NCBI GenBank assembly: GCA_016842005.1
Contig: JAENYD010000013.1
Coordinates: 1-64,000, forward strand
Direction: 5' to 3'
DNA: 64,000 nucleotides
DNA from: Clostridium thermobutyricum
Lineage (GTDB): Bacteria; Bacillota; Clostridia; Ch29
In this document: positions 34,334-43,047 of the stretch, in pieces
Numbering within the stretch: position 1 is the stretch's first letter
Layout of the letters: the number at the start of each line of letters is the position of its first letter
The notes under the pieces: model-generated
The model's input: the letters and a program-made list of their open reading frames with translations, nothing else
Databases searched by the model: none
What the model was told of the DNA's origin: nothing
Position numbers and translations under genes: made by a program

Positions 34334-35731
34334 TTACACCGGATGGGTCTTGTCCTGGTGATTGACCATAGTTCCATCAATTTTGTACTTCTGGGCCTGC
34401 CTGTATTCAAAATACTTGAGGGCGACCTGGGGAAACAGTGCGTAGGTAAGGACATCCTCTTCCTGTTCCAGGTATTCTTTCATCTCATTTCTCAGGCTCT
34501 CCAGCTGAGGAGGGATATCGTCAGCCGGACGATGGTCTATTATTTCCTCATCCCCGATGATCTTTTCCTTTATCTCCCGGGATATGGGAACGGTAGGTCT
34601 GCCGTAAAGCCCCTTCACATAATTCTTGACTTCCACGGGTATCATCTTATACCTTTCACCCGTCAGGACATTCATAACCGCCTGGGTACCTACAATCTGA
34701 CTGGTTGGCGTAACCAGCGGCGGATAACCCAGGTCTTTTCTCACGTTGGGTATTTCTTTGAGCACTTCATCATATTTGTCAAGGGCATTCTGCATTGTCA
34801 GCTGTGAAACCAGATTGGACAGCATACCTCCCGGAACCTGATATATGAGGGTGTTTATATCCACCGAAAGCACTTTTGGACTAAGGGTTCCACTGGCAAT
34901 ATACTTTTCCTTGATGGGCTTGAAATATTCCGCAATTTCATTCAACCTGTTCAGGTCAAGTTCTGTATCGTAAGGAGTATCCTTAAGGGTAGCAACCAGC
35001 GGTTCTGTAGGCGGTTGCGCAGTCCCCGAACCAAAGGGTGAAAGGGCGGTATCAACAATATCCACTCCCGCTTCAACAGCCTTTAAATAGGTCATAGGAG
35101 CAAGACCGCTGGTACAGTGGGAATGAAGCTGTATCGGCACCTTTACGGTTTCTTTGAGGGCCTTGACCAGTTCATATGCATAATAAGGGGTTAAAAGCCC
35201 TGACATATCTTTAATGCATATGGAGTCGGCACCCATGTCCTCCATCTCTCTGGCCAACTTAACATAAGTCTCCGTGGTATGTACAGGGCTTATGGTGTAG
35301 CTTATGGCTGCCTGGGCATGGGCTCCTTCGCCGATAGTAACCTTCATGGCCTTTTGCAGGTTTCTCACATCATTAAGGGCATCGAAAATCCTGACTATGT
35401 CGATACCATTGTATATAGCCCTTTTTACAAATTCCTCCACAACATCATCGGCATAATGCTTGTATCCCAGTATATTCTGGCCTCTCAGCAGCATCTGCAG
35501 GGATGTGTTTTTCATTTTGTCCTTGATTTTCCTCAATCTCTCCCAGGGGTCCTCGTCCAGAAATCTCAAACTAGCATCAAAAGTGGCCCCACCCCACATT
35601 TCTACCGAGTGAAAACCCACTTTGTCAATCTTTTCCGCTATGGGCAGCATCTCATCTGTGCTCATCCTTGTAGCTATGAGAGATTGGTGTGCATCTCTGA
35701 AAATGGTTTCTGTAACTTTTACTCTGGGCAT
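34334..35731 (-). CDS. Carboxyltransferase subunit (PycB/OadA type)
   Basis: 465 residues. TIM-barrel HMGL-like domain with TETIFRDAHQSLIATRM, metal ligands in the QLHSHCTSGLAP segment, and the biotin-carboxyl Lys region SICIKDMSGLL. The conserved C-terminal domain follows. There is no biotinyl domain, so a separate biotin carrier must exist elsewhere. Relatives are pyruvate carboxylase subunit B, oxaloacetate decarboxylase alpha and the 5S subunit of transcarboxylase. No biotin carboxylase or carrier gene is in the window. Confidence 0.9.
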   Translation of the reverse strand: MPRVKVTETIFRDAHQSLIATRMSTDEMLPIAEKIDKVGFHSVEMWGGATFDASLRFLDEDPWERLRKIKDKMKNTSLQMLLRGQNILGYKHYADDVVEEFVKRAIYNGIDIVRIFDALNDVRNLQKAMKVTIGEGAHAQAAISYTISPVHTTETYVKLAREMEDMGADSICIKDMSGLLTPYYAYELVKALKETVKVPIQLHSHCTSGLAPMTYLKAVEAGVDIVDTALSPFGSGTAQPPTEPLVATLKDTPYDTELDLNRLNEIAEYFKPIKEKYIASGTLSPKVLSVDINTLIYQVPGGMLSNLVSQLTMQNALDKYDEVLKEIPNVRKDLGYPPLVTPTSQIVGTQAVMNVLTGERYKMIPVEVKNYVKGLYGRPTVPISREIKEKIIGDEEIIDHRPADDIPPQLESLRNEMKEYLEQEEDVLTYALFPQVALKYFEYRQAQKYKIDGTMVNHQDKTHPV

Positions 35732-35831
35732 TTACCTCAACTACCTCCTCGTATTGATTTTGCCCCCCACTCTTAATGCATTTATCCTTTATTATACCAC
35801 AATATTTCCGGCTGTTAAATAAAATGAAAAT

Positions 35832-36536
35832 TCATTCTATTCCCTTTGCCAGTTCTACGGTTTTACGCGCCAGAACATCGGTGGAGGAAACATAATCAAT
35901 ACCCCGTGGCAAGTCCTTCTGGATAAGGGGCAGCTCGGTACAGCCAAGGATAATGACCGGAACCCCTCTCTCTTTCATTTGGTTTACAACTGTACAAAGT
36001 TCTCTGATATCAATCTTGCTCAGGCCTTCTTTTATCCCGTATACCGCATCGTATACAATTTTTTTCTCCTTTTCACCGGGCACAACCATGTTTATACCGT
36101 ATTTATACAGCATCCTTTCATATACCCTGCCCTCATATGTGCCTGGCGTTGCGAGCAGACAGGCTGTTGTTCCCGAGCCGTATCTGGACTTTATCTCAAT
36201 GGCCACCTCTTCAATCATGTTAACAAAGGGTATATCAATATATTTTATTATCTCATCATAAAAAAAATGGGCTGTATTACAGGGCATAACCAGAAAATCC
36301 GCACCCATCAGCTGCAGCCTGACAGCTGCCGATACCAGGACCTTTTGAAGGTTATTCTCTTTTCCCAGTATACAAGCGGTTCTATCAGGAGTTTTGGGGT
36401 TATTATCGATAATCAGGTGTATATGGTCCTGGTCCCCTTTTACAGGGGTCATATCAATCACCTTCTGAAAAAAATCCACCGTAGCCTGTGGTCCCATGCC
36501 TCCCAGTACGCCAACAACTTTGTCCACATTTTTCAC
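35832..36536 (-). CDS. Aspartate/glutamate racemase family protein
   Basis: 234 residues with the two catalytic cysteines in VMPCNTAHFF and ILGCTELPL and the N-terminal GVLGGMGPQATVDF motif. This is the aspartate-racemase branch. Start is GTG with a weak ribosome site. It ends the symporter-racemase pair, separated from the symporter gene by a terminator, so it may have its own promoter. Together they suggest handling of D- or L-Asp/Glu. Confidence 0.9.
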   Translation of the reverse strand: MKNVDKVVGVLGGMGPQATVDFFQKVIDMTPVKGDQDHIHLIIDNNPKTPDRTACILGKENNLQKVLVSAAVRLQLMGADFLVMPCNTAHFFYDEIIKYIDIPFVNMIEEVAIEIKSRYGSGTTACLLATPGTYEGRVYERMLYKYGINMVVPGEKEKKIVYDAVYGIKEGLSKIDIRELCTVVNQMKERGVPVIILGCTELPLIQKDLPRGIDYVSSTDVLARKTVELAKGIE

Positions 36537-36586
36537 CTACCGTATCCTGTTATATTTGACAACTTCAAAGCATATTGAAAAACTAA

Positions 36587-36617
36587 CAAAATAGCCCGAT
36601 GAAATCGGGCTATTTAT
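36587..36617. terminator. bidirectional terminator after symporter
   Basis: 12-bp stem AAATAGCCCGAT / ATCGGGCTATTT with a 3-base loop. Confidence 0.9.
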
Positions 36618-36641
36618 TGTCAGCTTTCCAACAGATTTCGG

Positions 36642-37877
36642 TTATGCCTCTGCAGTTTTCCCGGCTTCTTCGGGTATATGCAGCTCATTTTCGGTTGCAG
36701 CAATAACTACGGCAGCCGAAGCGTCACCCGTTACGTTAATAGCGGTCCTCGCCATATCCAGTACCCTGTCAATACCGGCTATAAGGGCTGCCCCTTCAAG
36801 TGGCAGTCCTACAGACTGCAGTACCATAGTCAGCATTATGAATCCTGCGCCGGGCACCCCTGCCGTACCTATTGAAGCCAGAGTGGCTGTCAGGACAATT
36901 GTCGCCTGCTGGGCAATGGTCAGATCCAGCCCGTAAACCTGGGCTACAAACAGGGCGCACACTCCTTGATAGAGAGCCGTTCCGTCCATGTTTATTGTTG
37001 CTCCCAGAGGCAATACGAAGCTGGAAACGCTTTCGGATACACCAAGATTATCCCTGACACTCTTGATGGTTACCGGCAGCGTACCCGAACTGCTGCAGGT
37101 GCTGAAAGCAACGGTTGTAGCCGGCGCAGCCCCTTTGAAGAATTTCAGGGGACTCATTCTGGCAATGCCCTTTACCAGAGAAGAGTAAGTAATAGCTGCA
37201 TGCAGTATGCAACCTATGTATACTGCAGCAATAACCTTGGCCAGAGGCAACAGCACCGACGGACCATTTACTGCCACAACAGGAACTATCAGCGCAAACA
37301 CGCCGATGGGCGCATAGGACATCACTATTGCAGTAATTTTGTACATTACTTCCGCCATGCTCTCAAAGAAGCCCAGGAAAGGTTTGCCCTTGTCTCCCAC
37401 AAGGGTTATTCCTATCCCGAGGAACAGCGCAAAGGCGATTATCTGCAGCATTCTACCGTTGACCAGTGCAACCAGCGGATTGGTTGGTATGACGTTCAAA
37501 AGGGTATCCACAAGGCTGGGGGCCTGGCCGGCTTCCACAGTGGCATCCACAGGTATGCTGAGGCCCGAGCCGGGAACTATGAGATTACCGAGAATAAGTC
37601 CGATTGTTACTGCCACGGCAGTGGTAGCCAGATAATAGACAATCGTTTTTCCGCCGATTCTGCCAAGCTTGCGTACATCACCCGTGCTGGCGGCACCTAC
37701 TACCAGGGAAGACAGTACCAGTGGAACAATGATCATCTTGATCATGTTAATGAATAAAGTACCGAAAGGCTTGATATAAGTGTTGGCAGCATCTGCTGCC
37801 CCCTGCATTAACAGACCTACTACAATACCCGCAACAAGTCCTATAAGGATTTTGGTGGTCAGTTTCACGCTCTTCAT
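36642..37877 (-). CDS. Dicarboxylate/amino acid:cation symporter (DAACS)
   Basis: 411 residues of the glutamate/dicarboxylate symporter family (GltP, DctA). The hairpin-1 motif STCSSSGTLPVT and TM7 motif NMDGTALYQG are clear; SIGTAGVPGAGFIML is hairpin 2 and INVTGDASAAVVIA is TM8. It imports Glu, Asp or C4-acids with Na+ or H+. ATG lies behind GAGGGGGAT. Its neighbour racemase hints at aspartate/glutamate. Confidence 0.94.
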   Translation of the reverse strand: MKSVKLTTKILIGLVAGIVVGLLMQGAADAANTYIKPFGTLFINMIKMIIVPLVLSSLVVGAASTGDVRKLGRIGGKTIVYYLATTAVAVTIGLILGNLIVPGSGLSIPVDATVEAGQAPSLVDTLLNVIPTNPLVALVNGRMLQIIAFALFLGIGITLVGDKGKPFLGFFESMAEVMYKITAIVMSYAPIGVFALIVPVVAVNGPSVLLPLAKVIAAVYIGCILHAAITYSSLVKGIARMSPLKFFKGAAPATTVAFSTCSSSGTLPVTIKSVRDNLGVSESVSSFVLPLGATINMDGTALYQGVCALFVAQVYGLDLTIAQQATIVLTATLASIGTAGVPGAGFIMLTMVLQSVGLPLEGAALIAGIDRVLDMARTAINVTGDASAAVVIAATENELHIPEEAGKTAEA

Positions 37878-37997
37878 TAATCCATATCCCCCTCTCTTAA
37901 TAATTTATATGACAGTTTGCAGGAAAATAAACCTCCCCTTCAATTTTAAACCAGTTTTATATGTATCTGAAGGATCTGATTATGTAGGAAATGGTAT

Positions 37998-38573
37998 TTA
38001 ACAGTAGTATCCGCTGCTCTTTTTCTCAATAACCATTAGAATCGGAGGATTGTTTTTCTGATTTACAGCTTCTATGGATATGCATCTGAAAAAAGATGGA
38101 TTCAGACTTGCAATGTAATTTAGAAGGAGGTCCTTTTCTCCCATTCCTCCCCGGTGACCGCAGTAAGCAACAATAGTAACAATCCCGCCGGGGACAAGGA
38201 GCATGATCGACTTTTCCACCGCTTTAAGAGTTGTATCGGGCCGGGTGACAATGCTGTGATCTCCTCCGGGCAGATAACCCAGGTTGAACATTACCGCCCT
38301 GATGGGTTTATCAACATATATGTCCATATTTTGGTGCCCGTCACATATAAGTTTGACCCTGTCCTGGAACCCATGCTTTTGGAGCTTGCCCCGGGCCGAA
38401 TCCAGGGCTGCCCGCTGGATGTCAAATCCGTACACCAGCCCGTCATCTCCGACCAGGTCGGCAAGAAAAACAGTATCTGCACCGTTTCCCACCGTACCGT
38501 CGACAACAATGTCTCCGGGAACCACGGTTTCCCTTATTATGCTTTTTGCCAGTTTCACAGCACTTAGTATCAT
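37998..38573 (-). CDS. mnmM: tRNA-modifying methyltransferase MnmM (YtqB) family
   Basis: 191-residue class I SAM methyltransferase. Motif I is VDGTVGNGADTVFLA, then GFDIQ, MFNLGYLPGGDHSIVT (the family signature) and IVAYCGHRGG. The B. subtilis/S. aureus homologue YtqB/MnmM methylates nm5s2U34 of tRNA; older names call it rRNA methylase. GGGGTG precedes ATG. It follows speB by 100 bases. Confidence 0.85.
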   Translation of the reverse strand: MILSAVKLAKSIIRETVVPGDIVVDGTVGNGADTVFLADLVGDDGLVYGFDIQRAALDSARGKLQKHGFQDRVKLICDGHQNMDIYVDKPIRAVMFNLGYLPGGDHSIVTRPDTTLKAVEKSIMLLVPGGIVTIVAYCGHRGGMGEKDLLLNYIASLNPSFFRCISIEAVNQKNNPPILMVIEKKSSGYYC

Positions 38574-38673
38574 AGATTATTCACCCCATACCCAGCTTAA
38601 ATCATATGTCTGTTTCCGGTTCAAAGATGTTTCGGGCTGTCTCAGGGATGATGTCTCCTGTACAGGACGACGG

Positions 38674-39528
38674 TTAAACAAAAGTCAGCAGTGCCTCTCT
38701 TATGATCTTGGCAGCAAGTACACCGGTAATACCTGCCGGGTCTCCGTAAGGCATTACTTCAACAAGGTCGAAACCTATAACATTGCAGTCTCTGAGCATA
38801 TGTACCGCCTCAATTATCTCATTTGAAGTACATCCCCCCGGCTCCGGAGTACCGGTTCCGGGCGCATAAGCAGGGTCCACCACGTCTATATCCATAGTAA
38901 CGTATATAGATCTCCCCTTTATATTGTCCAGTATCTTACTCAGAGGACCCAGAATCTCAAAGGGATAAAAATGCGTGTTGCTGCTCCCCCATTCAAACTC
39001 TTCCCTTGTACCCGAACGGATACCAAACTGATATATATTTCCCGGGGGCATATATCCGGCGCACTGCCTTATTACTGTGGCGTGGGACAGGGATTCTCCA
39101 TTATACTCTTCCCTCAAATCGGCATGGGCATCAAAATGGAGCAGCACCAGGTCATTTCCATGTTTATCCACGGCAGCCCTGACAACAGGCAGGCTGATCA
39201 AGTGCTCCCCTCCGATAAAAACAGGAAACCGGTCATCACCCATCACCTTTTTCGCCATCTTATATATTGTACCAAGAGATTTTTCAGGGTTCCCAAAAGT
39301 CATTTCCAGATCGCCATAGTCAAACAGCGATATATCCGCAAGGTCTTGTCGCAGATATGGACTGTAGCTTTCCAGCACCCATGACATTTCCCTTATAAAC
39401 CCGGGGCCGAAACGGGACCCCGGCCGAAAGCTGACCGTGAAATCCATGGGAACCCCTATCATTACAGCGCGAGCTCTGGAATAGTCGCCATGGCTTTCCA
39501 GAAAACAGTTGTGTATTCCTTTCTCCAT
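38674..39528 (-). CDS. speB: Agmatinase
   Basis: 284 residues of the ureohydrolase family. Mn2+ ligands are in GGEHLIS, HFDAHADL and YVTMDIDVVDPAYAPGTGTPEPGG. It turns agmatine into putrescine and urea. It begins 7 bases after speE, so they are one operon. Product putrescine feeds SpeE. No arginine decarboxylase is seen in the window. Confidence 0.94.
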   Translation of the reverse strand: MEKGIHNCFLESHGDYSRARAVMIGVPMDFTVSFRPGSRFGPGFIREMSWVLESYSPYLRQDLADISLFDYGDLEMTFGNPEKSLGTIYKMAKKVMGDDRFPVFIGGEHLISLPVVRAAVDKHGNDLVLLHFDAHADLREEYNGESLSHATVIRQCAGYMPPGNIYQFGIRSGTREEFEWGSSNTHFYPFEILGPLSKILDNIKGRSIYVTMDIDVVDPAYAPGTGTPEPGGCTSNEIIEAVHMLRDCNVIGFDLVEVMPYGDPAGITGVLAAKIIREALLTFV

Positions 39529-39535
39529 CCCGGAC

Positions 39536-40369
39536 TTACTCCTGCCCTATTATTTTCTTTACAAATTCAGGAAGAGAAAAACAGGCATAATGTATCTGAT
39601 CATTGTAGTATCTTGTGTCCAGCTTTTGTATCCTGTCCCGGGGAACTTTCAGCGGGTCATATTTCTTTGACCCCATGGTAAAACTCCATAAACCGCTGGG
39701 ATATGTGGGAACCGAATACAAATAGAGCTTTGTTATCGGAAAAACAGAGCTTATTTCACTGAACACCTGTGAAATCAGAAGCTTGTTATAGAAAGGCGAT
39801 TCTGTCTGGGCCACAAAAAGACCGTCTTCCTTCAGAGCTTCAAAAATGTTCCGGTAAAAATCCCCGGTAAACAGCCCTACTGCCGGTCCTACCGGGTCGG
39901 TAGAATCCACCATTATAACATCGAACTCATCTTTATGTTCTTTGATAAACTTTATACCGTCTTCAATCAGCACCTCTGCCCTTTCGTCATCCAGAGCGCA
40001 GCTGATTTCAGGGAGATATTCCCTGGATACCTCTACAACTCTACCGTCGATTTCCACCAGGTAGGCCTTTTCAATGCCCGGATGCTTAAGGGCCTCTCTT
40101 ATGGCACCGCCGTCCCCTCCCCCTATAACTGCTACTTTTTTCGGGTCAGGATGCGTAAAAAGAGGTACATGGGTTATCATTTCGTGGTAGATAAACTCAT
40201 CCTCAATGGTTGTCTGGATTGCATGGTCCAGAACCAGCATCCTTCCGAACTGCTTGGTCTCAAGTAAGCTGATTTCCTGAAACTCGCTTTTTTCGACATG
40301 GTGGGTTTTGATTACCTTACATGTTATAGCCATGTCCTGGGTCTGTCTTTCAGTGAACCATAATTCCAT
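39536..40369 (-). CDS. speE: Spermidine synthase
   Basis: 277 residues. Aminopropyltransferase with [17 protein letters not shown] (dcSAM site), the catalytic [15 protein letters not shown] motif and Q-T-ESPF farther on. It needs decarboxylated SAM from SpeD (21529). ATG at 40369 is preferred, with GGGAG 8 bases upstream. First gene of speE-speB; the GNAT gene lies 51 bases upstream. Confidence 0.95.
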   Translation of the reverse strand: MELWFTERQTQDMAITCKVIKTHHVEKSEFQEISLLETKQFGRMLVLDHAIQTTIEDEFIYHEMITHVPLFTHPDPKKVAVIGGGDGGAIREALKHPGIEKAYLVEIDGRVVEVSREYLPEISCALDDERAEVLIEDGIKFIKEHKDEFDVIMVDSTDPVGPAVGLFTGDFYRNIFEALKEDGLFVAQTESPFYNKLLISQVFSEISSVFPITKLYLYSVPTYPSGLWSFTMGSKKYDPLKVPRDRIQKLDTRYYNDQIHYACFSLPEFVKKIIGQE

Positions 40370-40420
40370 TTTTCTCACTCCCTCATGTAAAATATCACAT
40401 TTTATAATATTTTATAGATG

Positions 40421-40822
40421 TTATTCATCTCCTTTACAACCGGAACAGCTGTCAAAGTATCCTTTCATATCGACAACCAGCAATCCGGGTTTTTTATCCG
40501 ATGGATGAAACCCCAGTTTTTCGAAAAACAGCCGGAGTTCTTCCCTGTCTTCAACCCAGGCCCATCTAATCCCTCTTCGTTCCGCCACATTCAGGATACT
40601 CTTTACAAGGGCATAGCCTATACCCTGCCCTCTCACGTCTTTGTCCACATATATGGAATTGATATCTACCCCATCGGGTATTATTTCCAGACTGCATGCC
40701 CCAACAAGCCTGTCTCCTTCCATAGCAACCATAACCAGGTCCTCTCTGCCTTCTTTTAATTTACCCTGCTGGAGATAACCTTTATAATCATCTCCCGGTT
40801 TTGCCTTTCTGAAGTATAACAT
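40421..40822 (-). CDS. GNAT-family N-acetyltransferase
   Basis: 133 residues with the acetyl-CoA loop DVRGQGIGYALVKSIL and the C-terminal FFEKLGFH. Substrate unknown; the neighbouring speE-speB might suggest polyamine, but no direct mark supports this. GGGGAGG precedes ATG. The C-terminus ends with a CSGC pair. A long leader with two stems lies upstream. Confidence 0.88.
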   Translation of the reverse strand: MLYFRKAKPGDDYKGYLQQGKLKEGREDLVMVAMEGDRLVGACSLEIIPDGVDINSIYVDKDVRGQGIGYALVKSILNVAERRGIRWAWVEDREELRLFFEKLGFHPSDKKPGLLVVDMKGYFDSCSGCKGDE

Positions 40823-40953
40823 GACAACCTCCCCGGCAAATTATTTCCTTAATATATTGCAGAACAAGCTGGATATCGTATATACTATTATCCAGTGGCT
40901 GACCCTACCTGGTGCTTCCGCTTCCTCAGCCATAATATAAATTTATCCATAGC
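40823..40953 (-). ncRNA. structured leader of the GNAT gene, unknown class
   Basis: About 130 bases between the predicted start of transcription and ATG. Two stems are perfect: GGCTGA/TCAGCC (40897-40902 with 40926-40931) and CTGGATA/TATCCAG (40869-40875 with 40889-40895). The loop of the first is GC-rich and unpaired, as in ligand-binding leaders. No known riboswitch matches by eye. Confidence 0.4.
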
Positions 40954-40959
40954 AGCTAT

Positions 40960-40988
40960 ATTTTATCACTAAAAAACCTTAAATACAA
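40960..40988 (-). promoter_or_regulatory. promoter of GNAT gene
   Basis: Minus-strand TTGTAT, 17-base spacer, TAAAAT. Confidence 0.65.
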
Positions 40989-41007
40989 TAAAGGAAAATT
41001 CCATTTA

Positions 41008-41036
41008 TTAAGGCTGTATTGAATATACAGCCTTAA
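41008..41036. terminator. hairpin at end of rluB
   Basis: 12-bp stem TTAAGGCTGTAT / ATACAGCCTTAA that includes the rluB stop codon; T-run is weak. Confidence 0.65.
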
Positions 41037-41740
41037 TGACAAAGCTTTTTAATCTCTTCCTCAGTCAGGTATCTCCATTTCCCCCTGCCGAGTTTGCCGA
41101 GTTTCAGACTGCCAATGGCAACCCTATCCAGCTTCAGGACAGGGCAGCCGATGGCTTCGCACATTTTTCTCACCTGCCGGTTTCTTCCTTCGTGAATGGT
41201 TATTCTGATAAGGGCCTGATTTTGTCTTTTTTCCATTAAAACCACATTAGCAGGAGAAGTAATATAATCTTCAACGGGTATTCCCCTTCGAAGCCTGTCC
41301 AGGTCTTCTTCCCCCGGCAGTCCCATCACAAGGGCAAGGTAAACCTTGTCAATCTGATGGCTCGGGTGAGTCATTCTATGAGTAAACTCACCGTCATTTG
41401 TGAGGATAATCAGGCCCCCGGTATCGTAGTCCAGTCTCCCCACAGGATATATCCTTTCCTCTACTCCCTTGACCAGGTCCAGTACTGTAGGTCTGCCATA
41501 CTGGTCATCGGCAGTTGACACATAACCCACGGGTTTATTGAGCATCACGTATACCCTTTTTCTTTCTTCATTGACAGGTCTTCCGTCAACCTCTACCCTG
41601 TCAATCTGAGGGTCAATTTTTATCCCCTGCTCCCTGACAATCTCACCATTAACCCGTACCCGGCCCTGGGCGATAATTTCCTCACATTTCCGCCGGGAGG
41701 CCACGCCGCACTGCGCCATGTATTTATGGAGCCTTTCCAT
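41033..41740 (-). CDS. rluB: 23S rRNA pseudouridine synthase RluB type
   Basis: 235 residues: an S4 RNA-binding domain (MERLHKYMAQCGVASRRKCEE) then the RsuA/RluB catalytic domain with GRLDYDTGGLIILTNDG, whose Asp is the nucleophile. It also has HEGRNRQVRKMCEAIG. It modifies U near position 2605 of 23S rRNA in relatives. AGGAGTG precedes ATG. Confidence 0.95.
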   Translation of the reverse strand: MERLHKYMAQCGVASRRKCEEIIAQGRVRVNGEIVREQGIKIDPQIDRVEVDGRPVNEERKRVYVMLNKPVGYVSTADDQYGRPTVLDLVKGVEERIYPVGRLDYDTGGLIILTNDGEFTHRMTHPSHQIDKVYLALVMGLPGEEDLDRLRRGIPVEDYITSPANVVLMEKRQNQALIRITIHEGRNRQVRKMCEAIGCPVLKLDRVAIGSLKLGKLGRGKWRYLTEEEIKKLCH

Positions 41741-41766
41741 AGCACTCCTCCTTATCTCTGGTTATA

Positions 41767-43047
41767 TTATACCAGTTTTTCATTGAATATATCGATAAGG
41801 TCCATTCTTTCCACCCTTCGCCGGATTTCCTGGTTCTCTATTGTATACATGTTTCTTTCCTTCATCCTCTCAAAATATTCAGCTCCTGCAAAGGTATATC
41901 TTTTCTTCAAACCATCGCTGTGGTTTATCCTTTCGTTTGCATATGCTATAATATCACCGATCACCAGATTCCTGGGCAGTTCCAGCAGGGGCATTCCCAG
42001 TACCAGCCTGACACTGTTATGCCCGGCCAGACTTCCCGTGACTATTGCTTCGGTATGGCCGACAAACAGCCCCGATTTCTCCCCGGCACAAAGGAGATTT
42101 TCCAGGTTATTCACCTTCATGGCATTATTTCTGGGGGCAATGGACAGATATCTTATAGAATTTCCCTTCCCTCCGGAATAGGGGTCTTCATATCTTGCGT
42201 TCTCCAGCCCTTCTATCCTCCTCAATTTGTCAAGGGGATAAAAGGGTGTCATGAGTTTGGCATGTCCGGTATCGAGAAGGATAATGTTTTCGGCAAACTC
42301 CTTCAATGCATACTGTTGGCATACCTTTAATGAAAGTTTTTCAATCTTTATGTCTTCTTCCGGAATCTTGAGTATCACAACCCCTTCCCGGTTCAGTTTC
42401 TCCCGTATATCGTCACTCAGAGAATCCTTGTTCAATTTGCAGGAACCGCTAAAGGCCCCGTAGCATCCGTCCTCCCTCTGCCCGAGTATGTCCTCTATTC
42501 CGGCCCTCTGACTTATACTGGTCCTGGGCCCGAAGGAGGGACATCGCAGTATGCACATGGCACATCCGTTCCCGTACTTCAAACAGTTCCCCATTGGACC
42601 GGTTGAACCGGTAGTTTCAATAAACACATCACCTTCTAATATTGTATCGTCCGCCATTAATATTCCGGTTATGGTGCTTCCCCGCTTTTCCACGTCTATA
42701 GCCCTGGCCTGCAACTGTATCTCCACGCCCATCTCCATCAGGAGCTGCCTGACCATTGGTTCCACTCTTGTAACATCATACAGGCTGGCATGTTTATGCC
42801 CGGGAAAATCAATCATCCTGTGACGGGCTGCCTTATCGGTTATCCGGAAAAGTTTTCCTGCTCCAAGATTTATTGCTTCCTCCGCCGCAGTATATCTTCC
42901 GTTATTTCTCATTATACCGCCCACATTCCCGAGACCTAAAAGCATGTCAGTTTTTTCAAGGATTGTCACCCTGGCCCCCGCCTGTCGCGCAGATACTGCA
43001 GCGGCACATCCTGCCCATCCTCCGCCGATTATTACTATCCTAACCAT
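41767..43047 (-). CDS. FAD-dependent oxidoreductase, unknown substrate
   Basis: 426 residues. Rossmann FAD motif RIVIIGGGWAGCAAAVSARQAGARVTI at the start, and GLFVGHTEAIVTGSLAGHNSVR near residue 345, like GidA/TrmFO-fold flavoproteins. A Cys cluster GNGCAMCILRCPSFGPR (CxxCxxxC) suggests a redox disulfide or Fe-S site. ATG at 43047 follows AAAGGAGG and overlaps the upstream gene by 8 bases. Its partner is the Cys-rich ferredoxin-reductase-like protein. Substrate unknown. Confidence 0.82.
   Translation of the reverse strand: MVRIVIIGGGWAGCAAAVSARQAGARVTILEKTDMLLGLGNVGGIMRNNGRYTAAEEAINLGAGKLFRITDKAARHRMIDFPGHKHASLYDVTRVEPMVRQLLMEMGVEIQLQARAIDVEKRGSTITGILMADDTILEGDVFIETTGSTGPMGNCLKYGNGCAMCILRCPSFGPRTSISQRAGIEDILGQREDGCYGAFSGSCKLNKDSLSDDIREKLNREGVVILKIPEEDIKIEKLSLKVCQQYALKEFAENIILLDTGHAKLMTPFYPLDKLRRIEGLENARYEDPYSGGKGNSIRYLSIAPRNNAMKVNNLENLLCAGEKSGLFVGHTEAIVTGSLAGHNSVRLVLGMPLLELPRNLVIGDIIAYANERINHSDGLKKRYTFAGAEYFERMKERNMYTIENQEIRRRVERMDLIDIFNEKLV

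Noticed and set aside
36966-37757. Long plus-strand frame of 263 codons opposite the symporter gene
   Set aside because: It is fully antisense to a clear DAACS symporter, has no family motif and no ribosome site; it is a shadow of codon bias. The same holds for long frames at 27252-27959 and 59244-59945.
40880-40935. Cobalamin or TPP riboswitch in the GNAT leader (GCCACTG, CTGGATAAT)
   Set aside because: Short matches only; the order and other conserved boxes of both classes are missing.
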